From the NCBI GenBank assembly GCA_946811695.1, contig OX328124.1, positions 85,843,530 through 85,907,529 on the forward strand: DNA of 64,000 nucleotides, in the 5' to 3' direction. A program made the position numbers and the translations under genes. Within the stretch, counting starts at the first letter, position 1. Every line of letters starts with the position of its first letter. A model generated the notes under the pieces. That model did no database searches and was not told where the DNA came from. It was given only the letters and a program-made list of their open reading frames with translations. This document shows, in pieces, positions 1-10,963 of the stretch. Source of the stretch: Gonocerus acuteangulatus. Taxonomy: Eukaryota; Arthropoda; Insecta; Hemiptera; Coreidae.

Positions 1-474
1 GCCACGGAGCATGCCTGCCCGTTGTCACGAAAGTGGCTATCAGTATAAGTGGCATGCCGGGCCATTGTTACGAAAGTGGCCATCAGACACGGGGCATGCC
101 TGCCCGTTGTCACGAAAGTGGCTATCAGACACGGGGCATGCCTGCCCGTTGTCACGAAAGTGGCTATCAGGCTCGGGGCATGCCTGCCCGTTGTCACGAA
201 AGTGGCTATCAAGTCACGGGGCATGCATGCCCGTTGTCACTAAAGTGGCTATCAGACACGGGGCATGCCTGCGCGTTGTCACGAAAGTGGCTATCAGTCC
301 AAGTGGCATGCCTGCCCGTTGTCACGAAAGTGGCTATCAGACAAGGGGCATGACTGCCCGATGTCACGAAAGTGGCTATCAGACACGGGGCATGTCTGCC
401 CGTTGTCACTAAAGTGGCTATCAGACACGGGGCATGCCTGCCCGTTGTCACGAAAGTGGCTATCAGTCTGGATT
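1..474. repeat. 42-bp minisatellite, 11 copies
   Basis: Eleven tandem units are seen, each starting at a CATGCC or close variant (starts at 10, 53, 95, 137, 179, 222, 264, 307, 349, 391 and 433). The period is 42 bp with occasional 43-bp units. Each unit holds the palindrome GGCATGCC and the core TTGTCACGAAAGTGGCTATC. Because 42 is divisible by 3 and the unit lacks stops in several frames, it produces overlapping open frames on both strands with a 14-residue peptide period. I read these as a by-product of the period, not as genes. The array runs into the window's left edge, so its true length is unknown. Confidence 0.95.
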
Positions 475-3400
475 GGGATAACAAGGCCCTGCTGTACATA
501 GCCCTTTAGTGGTTAGGAAAAAAAGGGGAATATTCCGAAACCAAATTTTTAATTTACAGGCCGTTTGTTTTGCTTCCTTGCAATGAAATTTCTTAAATAT
601 CATACCTAACGAATGAAGAAAATTTAGAACTATCCTTTAGTTAATTGAATCAGCTATTGGAAATATAAAACAGCGAAGCTATTAATGTTGATTTTGTATT
701 TGTATAGATTACTTTATAGAAATTCATTAGGAAGCTGGTGCTAACTGACGAACTGGGTGATAAACGGGCTCAATTTTTTAGCTTCTGGGGGCATATATTC
801 TTAGTCTCATAAAGATGGTGGCCTAATAATGTTAGAAGAAGACGTGTATAATAATATATTAATCCACTAGTAACTTTTTAATTTTGAATTGAAATACTCT
901 AGCAAAAGATTATAACATTTCCGTCTTTAGGAAAAAGAAATAAAAAGGTACGTTCCACTTGTCTGAAAATAAATATTTCAGGAATTCATGCAGACATCCT
1001 TAACAGAATATTTCCTATCACAGCATTTTCATTTTATGTCTTCGTAGAAAAACGACGTATTCTTTTATTATTTCCCCTATGGTTTACGTGCTTCTTTTAT
1101 ATGTGTTCTTCTTTATTTATTTTTTCTTACTTCCCCTGTTTATTTTTCTTCTACATTCCAGCTTCTTAGAATTTTCTCATCTCCCCCTGTAAGAATGTTT
1201 TTTTTATACTCTTAACTTATTGATTCTCCAAAATAAAGACAGACAAAAAAAACGGGCGTATATCAAAATATAGCAAATTTGTCAGAAAGAATTGGGATCA
1301 ATACTAAACCAGTTTAAATCAAATTAATTTGATTACAAAACCATAAAGAAGTATTTTTAACAGAAATAAGTCCGACTCGCAGGAACTGCGTCATCTTAGC
1401 GCTAAAAGAAAAAGATCGTTAATAATTATTAATTTTGGTTTGCGTTTATCACCACTTCTAATAAAGGAATTTTATTTATTTATATAAGGGTCTTTCTATT
1501 ATTAGTTATTGGTATTGTATATGAAATTGATTTGGAATATATTTCACAAATTAAAATCGTAGGTCGCATATTTATAACGTTGTTCCGAAATTAATCACTC
1601 TCCTAAGAGGCCATTTTCCCTAATTAACTAACTCATCTACGGGTATGCTGTGTAGTGAATTTCGTTTCGAAGGATAAAGAACTGTGACCAATTTTATTAC
1701 GTATGCGTAATATACATATCAATTTTTATAAATTAAGAATACATTTATATACATTTTAATGGGGGTCATTATTAGTACTTAGTTGATGGAATTAGTTAGT
1801 TTATAGAAAAGTTTCAAAAATTGTTTTATATGTGCAACTTTATTATCTACGACGTTTCTGATGTGCTAAAAGGATTGAGTTACAAAGGGATATTAATATG
1901 GAGTTGCAAAATATCATTCGTTTTACAGTTTTTTCCTTGTATTGTCCATAACCAAATGTGAAATCCGTGGATTTAAAAATCAGAGGTAATTTGGAATGTA
2001 TATTGGATGATTGACTGACTCGGAAGTCCACCCCTTTGTCTCTTGACAGGCGGACAACTTTGTTAGAATAAAATGACATACTGCGCTGGCTGCTACATAC
2101 TGACCGGTCGGTCCAAGCGGTAATTCCATTTGGCTTCCATTGTTCGTGCGGCGAGAACCGAGGTATGCCCGCCCATTATCTCCTCATAATGAATCAGCAA
2201 GAGTGAGCATGTAGCATCCAGTACGGTGGTAAATACAGTCCTCGTTGCAATGGTGCGCCTGATCTATGGCCTTTGGGTCGTAGGACGTTACAATTTACAA
2301 GTCGGCAACGCTAGCTGGCTATAAATGTTTCCTGTGTTCCGAAGGCCGAGAAGGAAAAATTATAAATTAGGGATGAATTAATTCGTATAGCTTTAGCTCT
2401 GCATCAACTAGAAGCAGAAATTAGGGATTGTACCGAAGGGGGAGGGGTACTTGGTTTAACTACTAAGCCTAGTTTATTCAAGCGTAGTACTTGCCATAAA
2501 TGCTTCTTCCTGGCTTAGTGATAAGAGAATCGTACTCGTTCACATGTTGGTGGACAATTAGCGTTCAGTACGGTCCGTTCACTTAGGAACACAACCGTCC
2601 ATTTTGTCTCATACCAAGCTGAAATAAAGACAAGTTTTCACATTGTGGACAAATTCAAAACAGTCGGTCCAATAATTACATCGCCACTAAACAGTTGTTG
2701 AGCTTCCATACGAGTGACAAGGGGGAACTGCTTATTAGAATGATGTTTAGGAAGCTTACTTATGTTATATGCGTGGTAAAAAACATTAGCCCCGACATCC
2801 ATGATGTAGCAAGGACTTCTCTTAACGGGCACTTAAATGAGAAAAATCCCTGTTTCCGGTAGGACTCCAACCCACCATCTCCACTGGATCACGGAGAGAC
2901 GAAAAAAAAATGTTTTAATTTTTACCACTTTATGAATAATACAAAAAATATAAGCATTAACGGTAATTTGACAATGGTTGACACGGTTAGTGGACTGGAA
3001 GGTAACGAGTTGAATTGCTCGCAAAAATGTCATTGAAAACCCCTGCAGTGAAAGACAGGAATATGGTAACGCTAGATAGCTCGAATATCGAGGAATTAGA
3101 AGAAAATGAATGCGAGAGATATGAGGAGCTCTCGACTGCTGGACAAGTCATAGGTACCTGTGGCCTGTCTTTCCACTGACATGTACAAAAGTCAACGATT
3201 CAAAGGGCTCAACCGCTCCTCGACTGCTGGAGCAGTCAACGGTAAAGAAAGGGTTAAGACCAGTAATAAGAGCAAAGGATATTTTGGCAATGACTTTTTC
3301 CTCAGCATAGCATTTATTACCGCTCCTCCAATAGACCGTAAACACTGATATCTGTGTTGTATTAGGCTTCTAAAACTTTTCTTAACATCTACTTGGCCTA

Positions 3401-3839
3401 TTCCATTATATTTCTTGTATTACCAGATAATCTTGATGTTATCTGTGATAGTTATTATCACAGAACTTATTAGTTTCATTGAGAAAGGAACTTTGGTCGG
3501 TGGAATTGGCCTAAGAGTAGATTGCCTGCATTCGATCATAATAGTTTATAAAAGCACATTTGTGGATACAATTGAGTTTGCGAACGTATTAGCTTGCATT
3601 TTGAAACTTCTCGAAGAACTGATCATGACTAATAATAATCACTCTCACTCATTGAGGTAGCTCGTTTCAGTTCCGTGGAGTTTATACACATTAGCTTTAG
3701 CCCCCACGAATAGGTATCATAATAATACTAAAATGATAAATGTGTCTAATTTGTTAGTCCAAATGGATATTTTAAAGTGTACAGAATCAGAGAAACACAT
3801 CTAGAAATAATTAGAATCTCTCAGGTTGTGCTTTATAAA
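475..3839. other. AT-rich stretch without a supportable gene
   Basis: No gene is supported here. The only recognisable pieces are a solo F1 terminus (1369-1402) and a short segment at about 2858-2905 that on the minus strand resembles the head of the window's tRNA-like SINE (start GTCTCTCCGTGATCCAGTGG, then a GGGTTGGAGTCC B-box-like block). The latter is weak. The part from about 2080 to 3300 is less AT-rich than its surroundings and contains a direct repeat of CTCGACTGCTGGA at about 3134 and 3220. Its origin is not recognised. Confidence 0.5.
1369..1402 (+). repeat. Solo F1 terminal module
   Basis: The sequence AAGTCCGACTCGCAGG followed by TCATCTTAGCGC is the same terminal module that begins the F1 elements at 9097, 20141 and 21968. 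Here it stops after TTAGCGCTAA, and no matching inverted end is visible nearby. It is therefore probably a solo end or deletion remnant. Confidence 0.7.
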
Positions 3840-4440
3840 AAGCGGGAGGGGTAAAGGGAAAAAGGAAGGAAGGGACACTTCCACTTTCTGCCGGATGCTG
3901 TTCTAGTTAGGAAAAACTGTGTAGGTTTTTTTTTATTATTATTATTTCCCTCTCACTCTCTCCCGCTCTCTCTCTCTAGCTCACTCTCTCTCACTCTCAT
4001 TCTCTCTTTTTCCTCCCGAGTCCTAGGGACGTCACTCGGTCGAGGACTCCCTTATGATGAAGCTGGAACGGAAATTAACCCGAGAGCCGTTAAAAAGATT
4101 GCCCCCTCCCACGCCCCACCACTTTTTGAGTTAATAGCTCGTGTAAAAGTGGGATTAGTGGTTTTTTCCAAGGAAGGCGCTCCGCCCTGTCCCTTTTATC
4201 TGTTTAAACTCCATTAAAAAGAAGTTCTCCGCATGGCGGACGACTGAAGGTATTTTATTCTGAAAACTTGCAGCCCTGCTGGACAGCGCGGCCCTCTTTC
4301 TGTTGTTTCACCGGCCACTAAAAGTTTTCCCATCTAAAGTTTTAATTATAGTCGAGTGGTAGAGGAGAGGGGAGTGGCCATACTTGCTGCTATTAGAGCT
4401 GCCCCGTCACACATCAGCAGTCTTCCAACACTCGTCGCTT
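3840..4440. other. GC-richer, non-repetitive island
   Basis: This stretch is clearly less AT-rich than its neighbours and contains a pyrimidine-rich CT tract (about 3948-4010). It lacks any long ORF or transposon signature. The texture (short GC-rich blocks, TAAT and GGATTA-like words) would fit an unrecognised exon or a conserved non-coding element. That is only an impression; no specific function can be assigned. Confidence 0.3.
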
Positions 4441-6280
4441 CTTGCTTCTCAGACTTTCTTACAAGTTTTTCCTACCCTCCAAGTAGACTTACTAAATTAT
4501 GCTAATATCAAGAAGATAATTTAATTTGAGATTAGCGCCGCAAAAGGGGCTATTTGCAAAGTATAAGTGTATTAATACGTTGGCCGGATTCCAAGCATTA
4601 CAAAAATAAATGCATTCACTAAATACAGAACGTACAAAGAAAATGGGCTCTATTCGAGATCCATGGTTATTTTATTGAAATTATGGGAAACAATTATACT
4701 CAAATTACAAATTAGAATTTTAAGCAGTTATAAAAATCATTAATGAATTATAAATGACAATATTCTCAAATAATTGGATTATATACAAAAATAAAATAAT
4801 AAATATATAAGCCTGGTGGAAGTTGTTTGAATCACCAACTATTGAAAGAAAAAAAATACTCACAATAAAAATACTTTATGAGTAATATAAAGTAATCCAT
4901 CCCTAGATTGTGTGCCCAGAATAAAATGTCTAAAACGTTAAAAAATAAATAAATAAAATAAAACTGCCATTTCCGGTGTATAGAATGCTAACTATTTAGA
5001 TCTTTGAAGAGTTTTAGCCAACTAAAAAGCTATTATACTCAAAATATAATATTTTTTATGAACTAAATGGTCTTATTTAATTTATAGTGTAGATGGAGAT
5101 AGTTAGCCGCTGGAGAGATACGAAGACAGGTATAGTTGGGATTCGGCTAGGAGAAAAACGTCAGACTTTCAAAAAGAAATCTGTATTTTGGACGTTTCGA
5201 CTGCAACAATGGCAGCCTTCTTCAGCTAAAAAATATATACAACTTATAAGTAAAGAAAATGTACAAGTAGTAGGTAAAAGACAGGCAGAAATGAGCGGAG
5301 TATATATATCAATACAATAAATTTTAACCAATCTTATTTTTAAAAACAATGAAAATACGGTAGTTGGAAAGAAAACAGCATGTAGAACTTGTTAGTAAAA
5401 GCAGTACAAAAAAAAAAAATTAAACAGTAAAAACAACGCACATTTTTTATGTAGTGAAAAACAAAATCTATTTTTATAGCCCCCTCAGCCCCCCCCTTAT
5501 ATACGCCCATGAAGGTATAATTTACACTATCATTAAAAGGCGAAAAGGTATATCAATTAATTAAAATTATAGTCAAGAACAGCACAGTTAAATGAAGCTA
5601 TATATTTGTTCCAGCGAAGCTAGTTGATAATCGACTACATCAGAACGATAACAGCTTGAAATGTATATAAAGGATACATAAATAAAATAAACAGACTTGC
5701 ATTTAATGAATGGTCATTAAATAAGAATAATAAACCTCACAAATCATTGTTAAAACGGAGAATAAAGTTAACGAGTAATGAATAATTTATTGGGGCTAGT
5801 AAAAGGATTCAAAAAGCCATCTTAATTCGCTTTCATCGTAAAATTTAATCTAAAATATTTGAATTTTGACCTTAAAAAAATAAATGTCAGTAGTATAATC
5901 ATGGTTGTAAATTATGAATCGAGATTAATACACTTCAAAGTACGTAGTGAAAAATAATACAAAAACCATTTAAACAAGCATAATGACAGCTTTCAGATTT
6001 TTTATTACAGTCAAATCCATTTCAAATGGCACAATTTCAATAATTTATGCCATTTATATATATATATATATACTTTTTTATGCATTAATAACAAATATAT
6101 TATTACTAATAAACATGCATGGACCCAGTAGGGCAACACGAAGTATAATGAACGTTGATTTAAAAGTTTGACTTTCTTCTTGCTGTAAGTTTTGTCTTTC
6201 TGACAGGGCTCTCGTTGTGTCGTCAGACTAAGCTGAACCACTCCTTTTTCACCTCCAAATCATATCAATATTATATTTTT
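4441..6280. other. AT-rich stretch, no gene seen
   Basis: Nothing coding is supported. It includes a degenerate hammerhead-like motif (5190-5226, minus strand) and a short (TA)n run at about 6054-6071. Confidence 0.5.
5190..5226 (-). ncRNA. Degenerate hammerhead-like motif
   Basis: On the minus strand the order is CTGAAGA, then GGCTGC, a short loop, GCAGTC, then GAAACGTC. This is the arrangement of a hammerhead core (CUGAUGA, stem II, GAAA, then a short stem III and a UH cleavage dinucleotide). The first box reads CTGAAGA instead of CTGATGA, so catalysis is not expected. Minimal hammerheads of this shape are known from Penelope-like retroelements (established knowledge); assignment to that group here is inference. 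No Penelope reverse transcriptase is present in the window. Confidence 0.35.
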
Positions 6281-6284
6281 TAGG

Positions 6285-6385
6285 AGAGATCGAAACCTAC
6301 CAATATCTGATTCTATTCCTTTACTAATGGCACTACGGCTATTAAGGGAACGGGCTAAGACGACGCAACTTCTGCGAGTCGCTCG
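6285..6385 (-). repeat. Diverged F1 right end
   Basis: The block ends with CTAAGACGACGCAACTTCTG and then CGAGTC, the reverse complement of a diverged F1 terminus. The 60 bases before it align with the right arm of the F1 element at 20141-20748 (shared ATTCCTT.ACTAAT.GCAC). It is an old copy with many substitutions and no clear left partner. Confidence 0.55.
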
Positions 6386-7643
6386 TTTTTTTTTGCTTTT
6401 TTTTTACATTTATTATCAAGAAATACTCCACCACATCGATCTCTTGTAACACCCCTATTGTGGGTAATAATATAAAAGGTAAGGACATTAATCCAGCGTC
6501 GCCCTAAAACCCCAAACCTAAAGGGCTATGGAGAAGTATAGAGAGGTGTATGGATCCCCAGGGATGGTCCAGAGGGACACTTAACGCCTTCGAGTGCTCC
6601 AAGAAGACCATCTTTAGGGCTTACCTCGGCTTTCCTATTCCTACATCTCTATCTTACACATCAATACTTGTCCCTTTACACATTCTACAACCAACATCCT
6701 TACATTATTAAGTGTTTCTCTCTTTAGCTTAAGGCGCTCTAGGTGTATTACCATGCTATTAAAAAAAAATTGCCATGCTACAAAATGCTATTTTTGTTAT
6801 AATGCATCATTTATGTAAGTGCAGAGCCCAGACAGCATATATGCGTCTAGAGGTTTGGATGCACTGCTTTTCACGCCCACATATCAGGAAGAGAAAGAGC
6901 GAATCGAAAAAATCTACTGTTTTTTTTGTTTTTTTTTTATTATTTTATATTCTGATTCAGAAAGATGTGGGTAACATGACGCTTCGCCTGGTTTCTCTGG
7001 TTCGCCCTTAGTTCTCTCACAGTTTCAAGTTGAAAGTGAATAGCAGCATCATCTTGAAAAATTTATTGTCCTATTACAAGGGCAAATCCCGGGTCTGAAA
7101 CGTCCTCATAAATCACTCGTAAAAATTATAATTAAAACATTAAATTCAATTGCATACTTTTTCGATCAGATTTATGGATCAGCTTCCATTGAGTAAACAT
7201 TCGCCCCTTGCTATCCTGAAGCACTTCTAAAACTTTGACTTCGATTTCCCAACATCCGGATTTCGTGATTAGCTCCAACTCTTCCAAGTTCCTGTTATGT
7301 GCGCTCAAAGCGTTTAAAGGGTTAATCAATGATATCGCTGGAGGGTCAGATGTTAAGTGTCGTTTTCCCAAGATAGAAGCACGAGGTAGCAACCCTAGCA
7401 TTTGTTGTTAATAGTTTTAAAACAGGAATCCTTAAAGTAACTGTCATTGATTCGTTTGGTTAAAATATTCTCTTATTTCAAATGTCACGAGAGTACATCA
7501 TTCTACTTGAAGGGGGGTTGGAAGTAATTTCAGGAAGAAGGAAGAGTTCACCCCACGTATTGGTCCCCTGACATCTCTCCCCTCTGGCAATCACCTTATG
7601 TACGGTCTATAGGGGATCTGGAAACCCAACCAAAAGAATGCTA
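6386..7643. other. Stretch without a supportable gene
   Basis: No gene is supported. A moderately GC-richer block at about 6480-6660 is unique within this window and unrecognised. A minus-strand open frame of 89 codons at 7132-7401 has no recognisable domain and is not called. Confidence 0.4.
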
Positions 7644-7924
7644 GTATAAATACAAAACTCAAGAAGCGAGATGTTGTGGTTCTGTCGAGAATGAGACTAT
7701 TTTCACCCGTGCTTCTCAGAAGAGGCTTTAATGCAAAGTTAGTTGTGAACCCTGACAAACGTATGTTTAAAAGGACGCCCATCAGAAGTAAGCGAAACGG
7801 GACGAATGATATTTTAAATTTGTGTGTTTTTTCAGCACAATGCGATCGACCGAAGGTGCCAAAAGTTTGCAATAGACGAGTTAACAAAGTTCCAACTGTT
7901 TCTATTTCAGGCTTTCCAAATTAA
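7644..7924 (+). CDS. Doubtful small ORF with TATA-like box
   Basis: A TATAAATA box at 7644-7651 lies about 40 bases before an ATG at 7691 that opens a 77-codon, Arg/Lys-rich frame ending at 7924. The block is less AT-rich than its surroundings. Against it: an overlapping minus-strand frame is even longer, nothing in the peptide is recognisable, and strong acceptor-like sites (TTTTTTCAG at about 7826-7834 and TTTCTATTTCAG ending at 7911) lie inside the frame. The acceptors could mean that the segment is part of a spliced host transcript rather than a single-exon gene. I regard it as a marker for closer inspection only. Confidence 0.12.
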
Positions 7925-7952
7925 TCTAGGGATACGAACGGAAACACGTTAA

Positions 7953-8264
7953 CGCTTTCGCTGTGGCTGTCTTGGTTTGTGAATACCTCAGTATCGGGTG
8001 AATGTTTTGTTGAATTTTTCATATAAACATTTTTTTCTCATATAAAAATCTTCCAGTCAGCCGACTTGAAAACGGAAAACACTGTTGGTGTGGCCAAATA
8101 ATACTGAAGGCAACTGTCTTTACCTGGAGCTGTAAAAGTGAATCCCCTCCATTTGAATCTAAAGGGAAAAGTAATGGAGGAGTGACCTTCCGAACTCCGA
8201 AGGGAAACCCGTAAGCGGGTAGGATCGCTAGTATCCTTCCGTAATGACACCCGCAGCGAAAGTG
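7953..8264. mobile_element. piggyBac-like MITE, TTAA flanked
   Basis: The element is bounded by TTAA at 7949-7952 and 8265-8268. The terminal inverted repeats read CGCTTTCGCTGTGGCTGTC on the left and CACTTTCGCTGCGGGTGTC on the right (reverse complement). TTAA target duplication with C-starting inverted ends is the hallmark of the piggyBac superfamily (established). The 312-bp length without an ORF makes it a non-autonomous MITE. Its right TTAA is also the TTAA of an adjoining F1-like terminal module (8265-8302). Confidence 0.6.
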
Positions 8265-8302
8265 TTAAGATGATGCAGATCCTGCGAGTCGGCGGTTTTT
8301 GT
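8265..8302 (-). repeat. F1-like terminal module
   Basis: The sequence TTAAGATGATGCAGATCCTG followed by CGAGTCGG is a diverged reverse-complement F1 terminus. It directly abuts the piggyBac-like MITE. No matching left end was found. Confidence 0.5.
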
Positions 8303-9096
8303 AATCGATGTAATTTAGATATTTATTTACTTCATTTCTAACAGGTTTCGAGTTACCCTCTCATTTTCTAAAGGGTTTAGCAGAAAAAAAAGACATGTAT
8401 CTGTTCTTTAAAAAAAACTACAATTGTTTCTCTTTTTAAATTCATACATATTTTTTTTCTTCTAAAAAGAGCTCACCTTTTATTTAAACAGCACACTCCT
8501 TCGAAAAGCACAGGAAGCACCGTTTAAAAAAATATTATTCCTAGCTGTTTTCGTAAAGTGTTACCATGTCCCGTGCTCCTCAGGACGGTTTGATCCATCC
8601 CTTATTTCAAACCGAATGAAAAAACTGTACAAATATTTATATATTTTTGCTATTATTGTCCTGAAAAATAAATAGGTTTCGAATTATTTCTTCTTTTGTG
8701 TGTGTAATCCTCTACTTTGATCATGAAATTAATATATTTGTAGTATTCCCTTATTTATGATTTTTTTTCGGATTCTTCACTATAGGTAACGCACATGTCC
8801 TCACATACTACTTGATGGGAATTGTATTTAGATTTAGTTTTTGTTTTATTCAGAGACATCGTTGCTGATTTTTTGTAATTTTTTTTGAGATATTGCTTTC
8901 ATTATGGTTACGATTTGTAAATAGGATAAAAAAGAGAACCATCCTCCACTTAGTTTTGATGATTTTACAGTTTCTTTATTTGAGCTACATATATTTTTCA
9001 ATTCTTATGACTATATTACATATTTCCTTTTACAAAATGTTATTAAACGCATCATTGAATTATTTTACTATCCAAAATAAAGTGATAACAATATAA
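8303..9096. other. AT-rich stretch, nothing recognised
   Basis: AT-rich sequence with T-runs. No gene or repeat boundary is supported. Confidence 0.5.
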
Positions 9097-9235
9097 AAAG
9101 TCCGACTCGCAGGAACTGCCTCATCTTAGCGCGGTTCCGTTCTTATCCCTAGTCTAATTTCGAAAGATTAAAATAGAAGCAGTTATTATTTTGTTGAGAG
9201 GAGATCGTTGACCGTTGATGATGCAAGGTAGGGAT

Positions 9236-9317
9236 TGTCCGGGTTAGGTCACTGCTACTTAATAATACATACCCCATATGTGTAGGTATGTGGGCATATA
9301 TATGTACATATGTGTGC

Positions 9318-9384
<67 letters not shown>

Positions 9385-9536
9385 CATAGATATGTGCATA
9401 TATTAGTGTTAAATATGTCCTACTTGTATTTACAGCCCTGATGAAGGCTTGAAGTTCAAGCCGAAACGTCGGCACAATAAAACCATTTTTACGATAAAAT
9501 GTAGTTTTATTAAGTAGCAGTGACCGAACCCTGACA
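9236..9536. mobile_element. Nested inverted-repeat element with hammerhead-like core
   Basis: Inverted ends of about 29 bp are seen: TGTCCGGGTTAGGTCACTGC then TACTTAATA on the left, and the reverse complement of TATTAAGTA then GCAGTGACC, ending at 9536, on the right. The 301-bp unit sits between the F1 left end and the F1 interior and is absent from the paralogous position at 22280-22545, which supports insertion. Its centre is a (TA)n tract (about 9327-9380), followed by the hammerhead-like motif. No ORF is credible. A relation to Penelope-like or retrozyme-like non-autonomous elements is inferred only from the ribozyme motif. Confidence 0.5.
9435..9473 (+). ncRNA. Minimal hammerhead ribozyme candidate
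   Basis: In order: GCC (stem I, 9435-9437), CTGATGA (9438-9444), stem II GGCTTGAA with a single-base spacer and TTCAAGCC (9446-9462), GAAA (9463-9466), a one-pair C/G stem III, the cleavage dinucleotide TC (9469-9470), then GGC pairing with the upstream GCC. All conserved core positions of a hammerhead are present. The near-absent stem III and short stem I match the small hammerhead variants reported with Penelope-like retrotransposons, which cleave as dimers (established knowledge). Activity of this copy is not shown. Confidence 0.6.
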
Positions 9537-10734
9537 GTTATATTTTGGTTCCACCAGTCTTGAAAGGTAGGATTTACAATCTGACCTGGAAGGGTCGGCA
9601 ACACAAGAAACCGTCCCGCTAGTTGCAAGGTCTTGGAATCTTGGAAATCTATATTTCTAACAATAAATTGTTTTTGTTATTTTACTTAACCTGTTTTATT
9701 TTCGAATACATTATCCAACTATAAGCAATTAAAAAATAACAAGGAATAAAATACAGGCGAAAAGAACACTTTGAATAAGCGAAATCAATTACTTTAAAGC
9801 TTTAAGCTCTTATTTCTCCGATTGACATCGCCTAATCAAAACTTTCATTAGAACCTTTTATGTAGAGCATTTAATAAGCTTTCTAATGGTATTCTTCCGT
9901 TTACCAAAATTCTCAACAGTTTTCGAGATATTAAAGAAAGTTCCCAAAATTTATATTATTTCTAGCAACAGAAAATTGGCCTCATTTTTCATATCCTGTT
10001 TTACACACAAAATTTTCGCAACATAAGAAATTACAAAACTAAAAAGCAATAAAAAACGAAGGGAAAGAGACAAAAATTACAACAAGAACGACAAAAACCC
10101 GTTCATAAGAACAAAACAGACGTATTTGAAGTTTTAAGCACTTATTTCTCCGATTGACATAACCTAATCAAAAATAGTTTTAGAATCTTTTTTGTAGAGA
10201 ATTTAGTAAGCTTTCAAATAGTTTCTATCCACTTACCACGATTTCCCAACCGTGTTCGAGATATTAATGAAAGTATACGAACTTCCCAAAACTTTTCATG
10301 TCTGTTCATAAAATATTTTATTCTAACCCTTCCTTAACTCCAAACGTAACAAAACTTTCAACATATTAGTTTTAATGAAAGTAGAACATGCAGATAAAGT
10401 TTCAACTGAATCCCATGATTCTAAGTACCCAAACCAAAAACGGTATTCAAAAAATATTTTTCCAATTTTCTCAAAAACGGTTAAAGCTATCGCCTTGAAA
10501 ATGGTTTCATTCGTTTTCCTAGCCCAGGAATCATATAAAACGAGTACTTAGAAGCTTATGAACTCAAAAACGTAAGCGTTACGATTTTTTTTGCGCGAAT
10601 TTCGCCCCAAACGCCATCTTCCGGTAGGCGGATTTCGCTGGTTAACGAACTTGACCTTTCAAATTGGACGACGGATTTTTGTACCAAATTTCATCAAAAT
10701 CGGACCATTCGTCTTCGAGCTAGAGAGCGAACAG

Positions 10735-10738
<4 letters not shown>

Positions 10739-10805
<67 letters not shown>

Positions 10806-10824
10806 TATACATATATATATATAT
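10739..10824. repeat. (TA)n microsatellite
   Basis: An almost pure TA run with a few interruptions near its right end. It sits at the same internal position as the TA tract at 23307-23344 in the related F1 copy, so it is part of the F1 architecture. Confidence 0.9.
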
Positions 10825-10963
10825 ACAAATTTGAACCACCATCATTTTCGGTCTCTAGGGGTTCTGAAACGCAAAATTTTCTAGTCGGCACTTCCGGATT
10901 GTTTCATTGTATCAACCTTATAAGCGGGGTTCCTCCCTATGGGGGAGGGAGGAACCGCGCTAA

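Larger units (their letters stand above)
9097..10963 (+). mobile_element. F1 family element, about 1.9 kb
   Basis: The left end is the F1 terminal module (AAGTCCGACTCGCAGG, then TCATCTTAGCGCGGTTCC). The right end stops at GGAACCGCGCTAA, the inner part of the inverted module, so the outer about 25 bases are missing. The interior from about 9640 matches the left arm of the larger F1 structure at 22545-23483. It contains two diverged direct copies of a block starting near CTTATTTCTCCGATTGACAT (about 9808 and 10140). A (TA)n tract at 10739-10800 follows GAACAGACAAAT, a junction also seen at 23300. No transposase frame is visible, so the element appears non-autonomous. The superfamily is not determined. 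Confidence 0.6.

Noticed and set aside
11..501. Several overlapping Cys/His/Arg-rich frames
   Set aside because: All come from the 42-bp minisatellite, which is open in multiple frames on both strands.
2638..2832. 64-codon minus-strand frame
   Set aside because: No recognised motif; could be an exon but nothing supports it.
3027..3176. 49-codon acidic plus-strand frame
   Set aside because: Short and of no recognised family. The composition is interesting but chance cannot be excluded.
9149..9628. 159-codon minus-strand frame
   Set aside because: Its centre is a Tyr-Ile repeat from (TA)n, and the rest crosses inverted-repeat ends and the hammerhead motif. It is a repeat artefact.
10591..10884. 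97-codon plus-strand frame (and its minus-strand partner)
   Set aside because: Made open by the (TA)n tract inside the F1 element; the flanking residues match F1 interior DNA repeated at 23160-23340, not a protein family.
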